Below are positions 1-10,479 of a DNA stretch of 64,000 bases, piece by piece. Position 1 is the stretch's first letter. The number at the start of each line of letters is the position of its first letter. The stretch comes from Paraescarpia echinospica (Eukaryota; Annelida; Polychaeta; Sabellida; Siboglinidae): the NCBI GenBank assembly GCA_020002185.1, contig CM034531.1:74648799-74712798 (forward strand). The letters run 5' to 3'. A program made the translations under genes and the position numbers. The notes below the pieces were generated by a model. That model worked only from the letters and a program-made list of their open reading frames with translations, made no database searches and had not been told where the DNA came from.

Positions 1-2465
1 TATCGATGAGAGCCATTGATTATGGTTACAAAAGAAATTAGCAGAAACAGAAATTGTGTAAATGATATTCTATCTCCAGTCTGAAATGAGTACATTGATT
101 CAATGCCTAGACCTAGTACATCAAATTTCACTCATTATCATATATCAAGATCGCTGTACAAAATAATTATTTTATTTTTGTAAAACTTTCTGAAAAAAGT
201 ATTCACCAGGTGAAAAAGGTGGGCACAAGTCGCAGTCAAGTAGGACAATTCTGTTCACTCCACATTGCCTTAGTTAGCTCAGTTGTGCAAGTGTGCACCT
301 GAGATTGTTTGGCAGCACGGCTTAATGCTTTCCCGAGTCAAGTTGGTGGTGAAATGAACACGTCTACCGGTGGTGAAACTAAGGCATCTGCCGGTGGTGA
401 AATGTAAAGTGCCTTCGGTGGTCCTAAGGACCTGATAGTGTGCTATGCCTATTTGTATTTAAATACTTCCATAAAGTATTTGAAATTTTCAAATATATAA
501 GAATTTACCTTTTATAACCAAATGTAAACGGATGTCAGTTATTCTATGCAGATGTATAGATGCACGATGTGCATTACAAGCAGATTCACAGCTGAAAATC
601 TGAGAATAAATCATAAACCTTGAATGAATAAACTTCATAGGGTGTTATAATCGTTTATAAACGCACAAGTTTAATAAATTTACTCAAATGATGATTGTCT
701 AATTGTCGAGTTTATTTGCTGGAAATGTGTTGTTTGCAATGTTTAATTACAATATTTGACACCATAAGAAAGTTCTAAACAGTATGCTTACAAGATTTAA
801 AGAATAATGTTGATGTCAACACATTTGTGGATATGAACAAGTAAGATGATAACCTCATTCACTGATTTAGTCAGTCTGCCTATTTTCCTAAAAACAAACC
901 ATTAAATGATTGACTGAAACTTTAACATCCACTTGTGCAACAGAAACAATTATCATTGTTATAATATTTTTAACCCAACCCCAACTTCCCATGAACATTT
1001 AATTTATGCTGTTGCGCTAGGGGTCGCTGCTGCTGATTACGTCAGTGCCAGCCAGCAGTACCCTCTGGCTGATTGCTTTGCGAAACTCTGAATTTAAGCT
1101 CGGCCTATGAAATCGCTCACTGTATCAGTGGTTGGTAGCAGGTCAGGTGGTCATAATAAAACTAATTTCTACCAGCCATGGCTCGTGTTACATGCAATGT
1201 TTAGGAAGTAGAAGCAATTATTTGAATACACAATACCGCTCAGCTGCTCGTGCTAATGGGCGAACGGGTCATTATATTGGGATTCCCAAAAGTCGTTTAT
1301 CCGTCTTCAAATTGAGGCAGGTATTTGCGCTGTTCTCACGGGTGATGTAGTCGCGACTGGCATAGTCAATTACTAACTTCCGCACATCGCGTAGATCTGC
1401 CAGGGCTTGCGAGGATGGCTGTCACCAACTATGGCATTGTACGTAGCGGATAATGATTTTGTTAACTCGGAAACTACAGTGGTGCCACCTGATGAATAGC
1501 TGATCACTCATCAGCTTGTCATTTGAAAGTGTATGTAAAAGGTGTTTTTAAATACTATCTCCAATCAATCAATTGATCAAGTTCTATGGTCCAAACCATG
1601 AATAAACAGACAGAGCTGAGTGAACCCCAGTATGAGGGGATGCACCTACATTGTTTCCAAGTTAGCGTACATAGACAAACAAAGTCTATTGCTGCAGCAT
1701 ACACACTATTTTAATATTTTGCAATGGATACAATGACATGGAAATGGTGAGCAGATGATGTACAGTTTAAACAGGCTTTTGCCTAAAACTAGATGGCATT
1801 ATCAGGAACGACACCAACATGGGGTGACAGACAACAACTTCTTTAGCTACTGCTCTTTATAAAGAAAATATAGTTTACATGAGCATTATTGTGAAGTAAT
1901 CAAGAGGAAGTCATTCATAAAGCATAGAGAAGAATTGTTTCACGGCACAGGCACTTGCTTCATCAGTTGGATAGCTTTGTTGTATAACGTCATGTCTGCA
2001 ACGTAAACAAATGTTACAGTTATGCATACAATTTATAACTAATTGCAACCATTGTTACAGTCATCCATATAAAATTATAACTATGTAATTACAATGTACT
2101 TTGACTTTACCACATAATTACAAAATCTTTACTCGGTAATTCTCATGCATGTTTGATCTGTTGACGACAACTTGAACACTGCTTATCAATTTTGAGACTA
2201 ACCAACCCTTTTGTCTTGATGCGCCTCTCACTCTGAGCTTTGTTTCGAAAGATTTCTGCGCAACAAAGTTGTTATTATTCTTAATTACAATGTTTGGCTA
2301 AAATGTTCTACCACACCAAACAAACAACGGCCTCCCTGCATCAACCAACCTATAAATGAAAGTTTAAACAAGTTTTTTTGGACAAGACCATTGGCACAAC
2401 TGCACAAACCAACAGACAAAAATTCACTGATTTTTATCCAGTATGACAAAACACCCAGACTTTGA
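1..2465. other. No gene recognised; AT-rich intergenic DNA
   Basis: I see no coding exon with convincing splice sites and no family match. The only structured element is the short 24-bp tandem repeat at 345-427. Sequence just before it resembles, very weakly, the tail of the SINE found at 26.4 kb. Confidence 0.5.
345..427 (+). repeat. 24-bp tandem repeat, about 3.4 units
   Basis: Units start at 345, 369, 393 and 417, each beginning GGTGGTGAAA or GGTGGTCCTA and ending in a CTACC/CTGCC-like block. The spacing is exactly 24 bp for three units. No function is suggested. Confidence 0.7.
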
Positions 2466-2651
2466 TCATGAAACTTTTCCCTGATCCGTGTGAATCACAG
2501 TAGTTATATACATAATACATATGTATGGGATGCGTGTACCAAAATTATCTGTGTTTTCGCCGGGAAACAGCATGTAGGTCTGACATACGACTTCATTACG
2601 TTCGTTGATGTTTCCTTGTACCTCAACGAGTCCCTGTACGTCTTCCTGCAA
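2466..2651 (-). CDS. Possible terminal coding exon, unknown protein
   Basis: On the minus strand a pyrimidine-rich stretch ending in TTTACAG precedes an open frame that starts LQEDVQGLVEVQG at 2651 and runs 61 codons to a stop at 2466. The first 43 residues look protein-like; the last 18 look less so, and no strong donor is visible within them. I do not recognise the protein. No upstream exon can be linked with confidence, so this is a candidate only. It could be a chance open frame beside the 547-bp duplication. Confidence 0.2.
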   Translation of the reverse strand: MQEDVQGLVEVQGNINERNEVVCQTYMLFPGENTDNFGTRIPYICIMYITTVIHTDQGKVS

Positions 2652-2717
2652 CTGTAAACACAACTCTACACAGCATAGTTCATGGACACCTGGAGTTGTG
2701 AGAGACTGGTGAGAGCA

Positions 2718-3811
2718 ATAATCACCGACGGAACCAGTTACACAACTGCAGGAAACTTCTGCTCTAACAGTGGCGCAACTAGCAATCAATGCAATCTTCT
2801 TTTAGTGTCACACATTAAAAACCGACAATAAATTATGCACACTCCGCAAATTCTGATGAATTCAGTAAACGCTTGCCAGTTACAAAAAAACATGAATTAT
2901 GTGTTATAAAATAAGCCTTAAATTAGCTCCTTCCTATAAAAGGTAAAGGTAAGTTCTTATATAGTGCAGTATCCAGTCCTCGGGACTCGTCAAAGTGCTT
3001 TACTCCCTGGCAGACCTGTTCAATCGAACACCATCTCAACTTCTATGGGAAGCATTCTATAGGCAGACGACTTTAATTAGTGATCGAACTAATCCATGTT
3101 TACAAGAGCATCATCAGCTGTGATTATATGTTAATTAACTTATGCTAGTTGAATGTTGTGATGAAATAAAACAACAACGGACAATATGTTAGCATGTTAT
3201 CACATGCAGGTAAATATTCTTACTGAAAGCAGAGCATGCAAATGGCGGCTGTTTACATGCGGTTATAATCACCGACGGAACCAGTTACACAACTGCAGGA
3301 AACTTCTGCTCTAACAGTGGCGCAACTAGCAATCAATGCAATCTTCTTTTAGTGTCACACATTAAAAACCGACAATAAATTATGCACACTCCGCAAATTC
3401 TGATGAATTCAGTAAACGCTTGCCAGTTACAAAAAAACATGAATTATGTGTTATAAAATAAGCCTTAAATTAGCTCCTTCCTATAAAAGGTAAAGGTAAG
3501 TTCTTATATAGTGCAGTATCCAGTCCTCGGGACTCGTCAAAGTGCTTTACTCCCTGGCAGACCTGTTCAATCGAACACCATCTCAACTTCTATGGGAAGC
3601 ATTCTATAGGCAGACGACTTTAATTAGTGATCGAACTAATCCATGTTTACAAGAGCATCATCAGCTGTGATTATATGTTAATTAACTTATGCTAGTTGAA
3701 TGTTGTGATGAAATAAAACAACAACGGACAATATGTTAGCATGTTATCACATGCAGGTAAATATTCTTACTGAAAGCAGAGCATGCAAATGGCGGCTGTT
3801 TATATGCGGTT
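2718..3811. repeat. 547-bp tandem segmental duplication (two copies)
   Basis: Copy 1 is 2718-3264 and copy 2 is 3265-3811, abutting with a constant offset of 547 bases. By eye the only internal difference is C at 3256 versus T at 3803, so the duplication is very recent or is an assembly artefact from two haplotypes. Each copy carries a SINE-tail fragment and ends in a GCGGTTAT-like stretch. Confidence 0.9.
2948..3065 (-). mobile_element. SINE 3'-tail fragment (copy 1), duplicated at 3495-3612
   Basis: Read on the minus strand, this stretch contains GAGATGGTGTTCGATTGAAC, a GAGTAAAGCACTTTGACGAG block and GCACTATATAAGAACTTA. The same order appears on the plus strand at about 26455-26566, at the end of a tRNA-headed SINE. 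Here the tRNA-like head is absent, so it is a 5'-truncated copy. The second occurrence arises from the 547-bp duplication. Confidence 0.7.
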
Positions 3812-4300
3812 ATGATAGGTAGTGCCGCCTAGCAACCATTAGTGATGAGCGACAGAAACAAAATACGTGCGCGGGTTACAGGCATCGTCACATGCTATCC
3901 CATTGCAGTTGTGTTATCCCCATATCAGTGATTATGTTAGCAAGTTACCAAACTGGTTGCTCAGTTGGTATCGGGAAAGGAAACGCTAATGAAAAGTCCA
4001 CTGTCCGACAATGAGACACCATCAGGCTGTTCGTCGCCGTCGGGCTTTAACTTCTGCCGGCATCGTCTTGTTCAACACTGCCATTTACTGATTGGCATGA
4101 TTAGACTACCAGTAGTCATCTCTTCTGATGTCTTACTTTGCAATTAGTTCTATGAAATCACATTTGTTTCTATTAATGACACATTTAATTATATGTTTAA
4201 CTGAAATGAGAAACAGCTTGTTTTCTATGAAATAAAGCTACTTTTACTATGTGTCACATACGATAAATGTATAAACTATAGGACAAATGCAGTTATATAA
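3812..4300. other. No feature recognised
   Basis: Unique AT-rich sequence between the tandem duplication and the candidate exon at 4301. I found no protein, RNA or repeat signature. Confidence 0.4.
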
Positions 4301-4396
4301 TCATCCATCTGCAACACGTACTGGTTCTGTCATCCGGATAGTGACGTCTTGATCGTCACTGGCTGACAGTCTAAACGTCATGCCATTCGAGTCAAC
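4301..4396 (-). CDS. Probable terminal exon of an unidentified minus-strand gene
   Basis: A clean acceptor (CTCTCTTGTAG) precedes an exon reading VDSNGMTFRLSASDDQDV and continuing TIRMTEPVRVADG to a TGA at 4301-4303, 31 codons in phase 0. The peptide looks like genuine protein sequence: it is hydrophilic, of mixed composition and without repeat character, and it ends soon after the splice site. I do not recognise the family and cannot place the preceding exon among the transposon-rich sequence at 4.4-8.9 kb. It may be the last exon of a gene whose other exons are distant or lost. Confidence 0.4.
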   Translation of the reverse strand, partial: VDSNGMTFRLSASDDQDVTIRMTEPVRVADG

Positions 4397-4700
4397 CTAC
4401 AAGAGAGATACAACAAATTAATATCATGAGACAATGCACCAACACAGTCAAGAACTATATTTCAATTTACACCAGATTTCACTCAAAACGACTTTTCTAA
4501 CAGTCTGTTTCCATGACACTGTTCGACATTTACGACAGAATAATTTGTTCAGGGTTTTGTTAAAATGGCATAAAACATCAGGACGCATGATTTATACTCC
4601 CACCGGTATACACCTATTCATGCAGTTGGTATTAATTACTACAAGTGAAGCATATTAATAAACAAACAGGTACAAGCACTTGTTTAGAATCCGGACTTAA

Positions 4701-4841
4701 TGCACTTTTGAGGCCTATATGACGGCCCGGTTTGTGCAAGTCTGCACCGCTGCGGGCATGCGTTACTGCGCAGCGTGCTAGGAATGAGCAAACAGTGTAT
4801 GTTGATGCAGACCAGACCATCTTTTGGACATCAAAAATGCA
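4701..4841. mobile_element. MITE copy 1 (about 140 bp)
   Basis: The element starts TGCACTTTTGAGGCC and ends in ATCAAAAATGCA, which is a near inverted repeat of the start. Its middle (GTCTGCACCGCTGCGG, then a GCGTTAC block and TTGATGCAGACC) matches the element at 6361-6508. No coding capacity. The left flank is TTAA; the target duplication is not clear. Confidence 0.65.
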
Positions 4842-5067
4842 CTATGACCAGACCTGGGGTGGAAGAACTCGGTACTCGAGTACATTTTTGAAGTGCTTGT
4901 ACAACTTATGGGTCATGTACTCGTACTCATTGTAGTCAGATGTTACGAGTACATTACAAGTACATATGCGTAGTTTCTCAATATGTACTGGGAAACATAA
5001 CTCTATTTGTAGTTATAAAATGAAACTTTCCTGAAATATTTAAATGTTTTTAAATACTTTGTTATTA

Positions 5068-5450
5068 GACAAGATCGAGGCAGTCCAGAGAAGAGCCGCT
5101 CGGTTTGTGGTCAACCAGTACCAGAAGACATCTAGTGTCACCACAATGACCACAAATGGCATTCCCTCCAGTACCGCAGAAAGGTGGCAAGATTGACCAT
5201 ATTACATAAAATCCTTAAAAACCAAGCCGTAGTCGATCGCTCCAAACTCCATCCTGCTCCGATCAGACAAAGAAGAGGGCATTCACAGCAGCTCTGCCAG
5301 ATCCAGTGCAGAACCAAGTACAAACAACATTCTTTCCTCCCCAATACCATCAAAGACTGGAACGACCTGCCTGAAACAGCTGTAGCTGCCAGCACCCTTG
5401 ACACTTTCAAAGCCAAAGGGTGCCACAAAACTAGATATTACACAGACTAG
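5068..5450 (+). pseudogene. Non-LTR retrotransposon, C-terminal end of the RT polyprotein
   Basis: Frame 1 gives IEAVQRRAARFV, then a frameshift near 5160, then ARLTILHKILKNQ and SFLPNTIKDWNDLPETAVAA. The order 'EAVQRRAARFV ... RL..L.K ... F.P.TI.DWN.LPE' is the standard end of CR1/L2/Jockey-like reverse transcriptase ORFs. Only the last 130 or so codons remain, so the copy is 5' truncated. An AT-rich 3' region follows to about 5560. It is inactive because of truncation and frameshift. The clade cannot be fixed from so short a piece. Confidence 0.8.
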
Positions 5451-5559
5451 GTATAGGGGTATGGATTTTAATTTTCATTTCATTATTTATTTAATTGTTT
5501 TACATTTGATTTCATTTGCGTTTGATTGTTTTTTTATTTGGGTTTATTTTATTATTAAT

Positions 5560-6360
5560 TTAAAACTTTTATAGTGATCGAATGTTCTCCATAGGTCTGT
5601 CATTGCAGATATTCTTCTCTTGGCAAAATCAAATTCTACATCCTCGCAACCCCCAAAGAGTGGCAGAATAATCAGCAAGTTGATTGTGGCTGCCAAAAGG
5701 ATGATGATGATTTCTGATAGAACCATCCATACATATAGTACATCCTCATTCTCTGATAACCATGACTATGACACCCAAACTTGGCAACAGGCAGCATCTT
5801 TTTCCAGTCAGAAACACCCTGTTATTCGCACTATAAACATAGGCTATCAGTTCAGGCCATAAAGAGTCAATTAGCAGTTAACCCACCATTTAGACAGGAA
5901 ATGCCTTTGATATAGCCTGAAGATCATGCCACTGGGCACTGCCTGACAATGCTAACTGCTAAGAACAAGAACTGCCAATCTTCCTCTGTAGAAGTATAAG
6001 GTGGCTTAAGTCAGACTGCCTCCTACACTAGTATAATCCGGTGCCTGCAGCCTGGCTAAAAATATATTGTATTACTGTATTACATAACCTATCATGAAAT
6101 ATTCATTACATTGTCCTTTGATGTGTAGAAGTCATGTAGTAATGGCGTAATATGCATCCTGCTCATGCGTTGAGCATATCTTTTATGTTGGTTGTTTTGG
6201 ATGCGTGCCCATACTAATTGGCTAGCTACTCTGGCATTGTTTTATTGTTCGATTTCGCTGTGATAACTTGAGTTTTGCCTAAATTTGATACTTCAGAGCG
6301 TTAGTTCCATCATTTAACATCATCCCAGGCATATTTACATTACGAATATATTGTGTCTTA
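5560..6360. other. Unassigned; weak open frame at 5620-5862
   Basis: An 80-codon plus frame and an opposing minus frame cross here (the minus frame includes EDVEFDFAKRRISAMTDLW). Neither has convincing splice sites or a family match. The stretch may be a transposon remnant following the LINE end. Confidence 0.3.
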
Positions 6361-6508
6361 GCACACTTTCGAAGCGCAAATAGCGACTCGGTTTGCGCTA
6401 TTCTGCACCGCTGCGGTCGTGCATTACGGGACCGTGCGTTACCGCATCGTGCTCGTAAAATGAGCGGCGTTGATGCAAACTGGGGCACTATTTATGGCTC
6501 AAAAGTGC
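6361..6508. mobile_element. MITE copy 2 (about 148 bp)
   Basis: It starts GCACACTTTCGAAGCGC and ends GGCTCAAAAGTGC, which are inverted relatives of each other. The internal block GCGCTATTCTGCACCGCTGC, a duplicated GTGCGTTAC/GTGCATTAC motif and GTTGATGCAAAC match the element at 4701-4841. Flanking bases include TTA on the left and GGTAA on the right. Confidence 0.65.
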
Positions 6509-6693
6509 GGTAAGATGCAATATTCTTAAACGTAAAATGTGTATGGGATAATGTTGAATAATGGAACTAACACACTGACGTATAAAAGCTAGGCAAAACT
6601 GAAGTTATAATGGCGAAAGTGGAGGTGGTGGGTCCGGATTCTACACAAGTGCCGACCTCTGTCCCCCAGGTAAATCATTCTATGGGGTTTGGC

Positions 6694-7089
6694 TAAAAGG
6701 CGCACGACCACGAAGTTAACGAACGACCACACACGACCATGTAACATAATATGTTGGTAGATAATTTGGCCTTTGATGGTATATATATGGTTTGTGTGTG
6801 CATTATTAAACATTTTGAGTCTGCATTTCACCCAGGAGTTACATAATTTAGGCATTTTATCCAATCTTCCGGACGAGTATTTAGTCGGTAGGACAGTAGC
6901 GGCACCTGGCGAATGGAACCGTAAAGTTACCACAAGCTATGATTAAAGTTTCGAATTTTGTTACTCCAATGTGAAGAACATATCTGAAATTTGGCGAGCT
7001 GCAGACACATACCTCCTACGTGCCACCAACAGCCCGCTTGGTTACCAACACTACATACATTTTGGTCGTGCGTGGTCGTGCGCCTTTAA
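6694..7089. mobile_element. MITE with 19-bp terminal inverted repeats
   Basis: The left end (6694-6712) reads TAAAAGGCGCACGACCACG and the right end (7071-7089) is its reverse complement with one mismatch. A second GACCAC/GGTCGT pair lies just inside each end. The 396-bp interior has no protein signature. It abuts a SINE tail at 7090, and comparison with the fuller copy at 25.4 kb suggests it inserted into that SINE. Confidence 0.75.
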
Positions 7090-7287
7090 GTCATTCTCAA
7101 TTTGGGACGTAAAAGAACCAGTGACCACCCTCAGTGCCAGCATAGAAAGGTCGGCTTGGCGATAATGTTCTGAAAAAGGCTGACTAGTTGAATGAGACCT
7201 CATAAGATCATAATATTGTAACCACAATAATACAGACTAGTCAGTTAATAGAACGTTGCCGAGTGCTGGATAGAACTAGAACTAGAT
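7090..7287 (+). mobile_element. SINE 3' part, same family as 25293-25673
   Basis: From CTCAATTTGGGACGTAAAAG through AAGGCTGACTAGTTGAATG to AACGTTGCCGAGTGCTGG, this tracks the plus-strand element ending near 25673 almost base for base, with a short deletion of the ACGACAAGCACC block. The tRNA-like head is missing here, replaced by the MITE at 6694-7089. Confidence 0.75.
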
Positions 7288-7289
7288 AC

Positions 7290-8908
7290 CGGATTCTATG
7301 GCCCATGTAGTATGTACGGGCGATAATGCAACATGTTGTATTCGAATTGACGTTTTTCTTACGTGATGCGCCTTTCCCAGTATGCAAACACCATTACCCT
7401 GAAGACCGGGTATCATCGAAGCATTGACGCGTTGTCTTGGTTGACTCAAATCCATCTTACACAATTTTCACACTTTATGAAAGACCAGAAACGGGCATTT
7501 GGCGCCAGAAATCTGCTCATGCGCATTTGCCGTGTTCTGATAAGTGGCGCCATCTGCCGGAGTTGCCGCGAATGTTTCAAGCCTGTTAACAACTCCGCCA
7601 GAGGGAGCGACGACTGATATCCGGATTTTGCTAGGAATTACGTTGTTTGAGTGGCAGGACTGATAGTTCGTGTTAGCACAAAGACACTATTACTTTATTT
7701 GACCGAGTTTCAATAAATTAAATTTTCAGTGGGCATCAATTTCCAAGATAAGCGGTGAGTGTACGGTGCTATACAAATTGTATAGAATCAGTACATAAGT
7801 TGTCTCGCATACTATCGACGTCTATGAGTATGACATTGTCATTGATTGGATATGATTGATTGTGATTGTCTAAAACAGCAACAGTGCTAACACGGAAATT
7901 GAAATACGGAGTATTAATATTATTAACTTTATAATGATAAAAATGAACTTGTATTGATATATATAGCAATAGTTCGGCTACAGTCGTGTTGGAATATTAC
8001 AATCCCAGCAACGCCAATGCCAATGGGCCAGTATAAATAACGAATGAATCATTGAATGTGCTATTTATTAGATTAGATCGTGTCAACCAGCAGGTCAAGG
8101 CTATACTCTAGTTGTAACAAAACTTGGTGACTAATTTATCTTATGGTCATTACTCTGTCGACTATCCCATTCACAGACGTAGGAACGTGGTGAATATAGG
8201 GGGTGGGGGTGGGGGGTGAGAGGGAGTTGTTTGTGACTCACCAAACCATTCAACTATACCTGCCTTGAGGCTTGAGTTGAGACTCATTAAAAACCTCCAA
8301 CTGCACCCTACCTTGGTGAAATATTGGTGGCAAAACCTATATCTAGCCCCCACAGAAATATTCCCCAAGCACTCCCAGTTCCAATACTTATGCTGTCTCT
8401 GACTCTCACTCCATGACACACATAACAGCAACTTTACATTGCAGTGACATAGCCCTTATGGCAGGATGGATATTTTGGTGATATTAATCATAAGCGGAGC
8501 CAGGGGTCTGGGGGGGCACATGCTCCCCTAAGACCTTTGAAATATGCCTGCGCTAGCCTCACGTGTCCCCTTCAGAGCTTTTGGAATGTGCCCCCGTTTT
8601 GGTGAGCCTCAAGAAGGGGTGAAATTTGAGTTTTTTGGAGAGCCTCAAGGTGGCATTTCTGGCAAACCTCGGGGTGTAATTGGAGGTTTTTGGAGAGCTT
8701 TTTGATGAATTGCGATGGTGTAATTGGAGCTTGGTTTTTTGCCCCTTCATTATCCGCCCCTTTTAATGGTCATACAAAATTGTAACCGTCTATAGGCCTG
8801 GGGTACCAATATTATATGGCATGCATATTTTAATAAAAAAATACAGATTAACCTGTACAACATATCTGCGATATTAAACATGCATACATGTGGTTGTTTC
8901 ACCCACCA
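7290..8908. other. No gene recognised; includes a G-rich tract at 8197-8226
   Basis: The only unusual feature is a plus-strand G tract with four runs of three or more G (two runs of five, one of six, then a GGG after TGAGA), which could form a G-quadruplex. The 8495-8760 stretch repeats motifs such as TTGGAGAGCCTCAAG. It lies upstream of the UMAD1-like gene and may contain its promoter or 5' UTR exon, which I cannot place. Confidence 0.35.
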
Positions 8909-8939
8909 GTAATGATGCGACCAACAACAGCCATGAACC

Positions 8940-10245
8940 ATGCTGAAGAGACTCCACAAGAAGTTTCTTAGACAGAGAGAACCTCCAGAAGACAATCTGC
9001 CAAGCCATTTGAAGGTTCCCGATCAAGAAGAAGATGACTTTATTCTGATTGGTCAGACACTGAGTGAGAGGTCAACATCACAAGAGTTCACCGCTGGACC
9101 ACCGTCATATCATAACCTGGTAGGTGACATTCTGTAATTTGGGTGATTTTAATTATCAAGATTCTCTCATTTATTTAATGAGAAATGTTATTTTCTCATT
9201 TAATCAATTTGGAGAGTGACATTCTCTCATTCTATGATATATCTTGGTAAATGGTAATTGACATTTTTGTCATTCCACTGCAGTTGACATTGTCTGGTTT
9301 AAAAGAATGTGACATTCTCTCATTCCATGGAAAGTATCATTGCCTTACAGTTTCCATGGAAAGTGATATTCTCTTATTCTAGAAAAAATAACATTTTTCA
9401 TTTCAAGAGAGTCTATTTCGTGAGCATTTACATTTGTTTTCTCATTTAATGGGAAGTGATTTATTCATTTTTATTGCATGAAAAGTGACATTTTCTCATT
9501 TCATGGGAACTCACATCTCATTCCATATAGCAGATTAATTTGTTTCATATCTTTTTAATTCTTTCATATCATTCTCGTATTCCTTGGCAAATTATATTCT
9601 GACATTCTGCGGCAAAATACTTTTTCCCATTCTCTGTCTAGCGATATATTCTCATTCATGAAGACATTTTAGAAGGGTTATAACTTAAATATAAGTAATA
9701 TGCATGCACTCACGTATACACACCTGCCACTGTACAAATCTCTCTTACTTTAGAAGTAAATATTTACAAGACAACAGTACTCAGCCCTTAACTCATTATC
9801 ATTCTCTAGTTCCTTTTAAATGGGCTCTTCCTCCCTGTTGCAGCCTCCTAGATATCACAGAATGGGAGAGGGACAGTCAAAGTCGGAGTATAACTCCGAG
9901 AGCCGACGAAAATCCGAAAATTCATCAAACCAAACTGCTACCCGTCGTTCCCATGGTGATAGTGCAGCGCCAGTATCACCTGTTGGGACAGCACCACAAC
10001 GACCAGCACCATCCCCACCATCGGCAAACGCTACGATCGAGAGAAAAATGTCGGCGGTCGTTCTGCAGATGAACCCGGTGTACCGAGACGTGCCGTTCCG
10101 ACTAGCGTCGCTGCTCGAGATGAGGTCGCAGTGCAGCGAGTGTGATCACTGGTGTAATCGCCTCAAGGAGCAACTGAGGACCTCGCCCAGGGACTTTCAG
10201 TATGACTTTGTTCTCGAGAAAAGTGTGGCGCGGGACAGCGGATGA
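8940..10245 (+). CDS. UMAD1: UMAD1-like UMA-domain protein, two coding exons
   Basis: Exon 1 is 8940-9119 (60 codons, ending CTG before donor GTAGGT). Exon 2 is 9844-10245 (133 codons plus TGA, after acceptor CTCCCTGTTGCAG). Both are phase 0, giving 193 residues. The N terminus (FLRQREPPE, then VPDQEEDDFILIGQT) parallels the start of vertebrate UMAD1, and the C-terminal third has the UMA-domain signature DVPFRLA and ends YDFVLEKSVARDSG, matching the conserved DVPF.LA and YDF.LE.SV ends of that family. UMA domains in UBAP1 and MVB12 bind the ESCRT-I core; UMAD1's own role is less clear. The protein is longer than the human one (about 137 residues), the excess being a Ser/Pro-rich linker. A Cys cluster (CSECDHWC) sits inside the UMA region. 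A possible acceptor at about 8910 (TTTCACCCACCAG) would place the start in a second exon. The first ATG upstream (8933) is out of frame. Confidence 0.82.
9120..9843 (+). repeat. UMAD1-like intron filled with a degenerate GTGACATTCTCTCATT repeat
   Basis: The intron starts GTAGGTGACATTCT, and variants of GTGACATTCTCTCATT followed by a TTTCATGG-like block recur to about 9660 (near 9222, 9310, 9368, 9486 and several weaker copies). The period is irregular, roughly 25-80 bp. The first copy overlaps the splice donor itself. The 3' part of the intron (9660-9843) is free of it and ends in a normal acceptor. Confidence 0.6.
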
Positions 10246-10320
10246 GAGCTTTGCTCCCAGAGGCTGGAGTCCCATTGCCGTCCCACGAGATGTGGTGGTG
10301 TCAAACTGGTATAATTTATG

Positions 10321-10476
10321 GCAGTAGAACCCCTCAAGAGAAACTTGCCTCGTGATTAAGATATTTGGGGCGGTCAGGTTCAGAGAGGCCGGTTTTAAAG
10401 GGTGGTCATTTCGAGGAGGATTCACATTCAATGGGAGGTCGTTGTCAAGGGGAGGCCACTTGAAGGGGTTTTACTG
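10321..10476. mobile_element. MITE, CAGTAGAACCCCT-type termini
   Basis: The 5' end GCAGTAGAACCCCTCAAG and the 3' end CTTGAAGGGGTTTTACTG are imperfect inverted repeats, and TATG flanks both sides (10317-10320 and 10477-10480), a possible target duplication. The interior is built of GGTCAGGTTCAGAGAGG and GGGTGGTCATTTCGAGG blocks that partly pair with each other, typical of short palindromic mariner-related MITEs. It lies about 75 bp after the UMAD1-like stop, so it is likely within the 3' UTR. Confidence 0.7.
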
Positions 10477-10479
10477 TAT

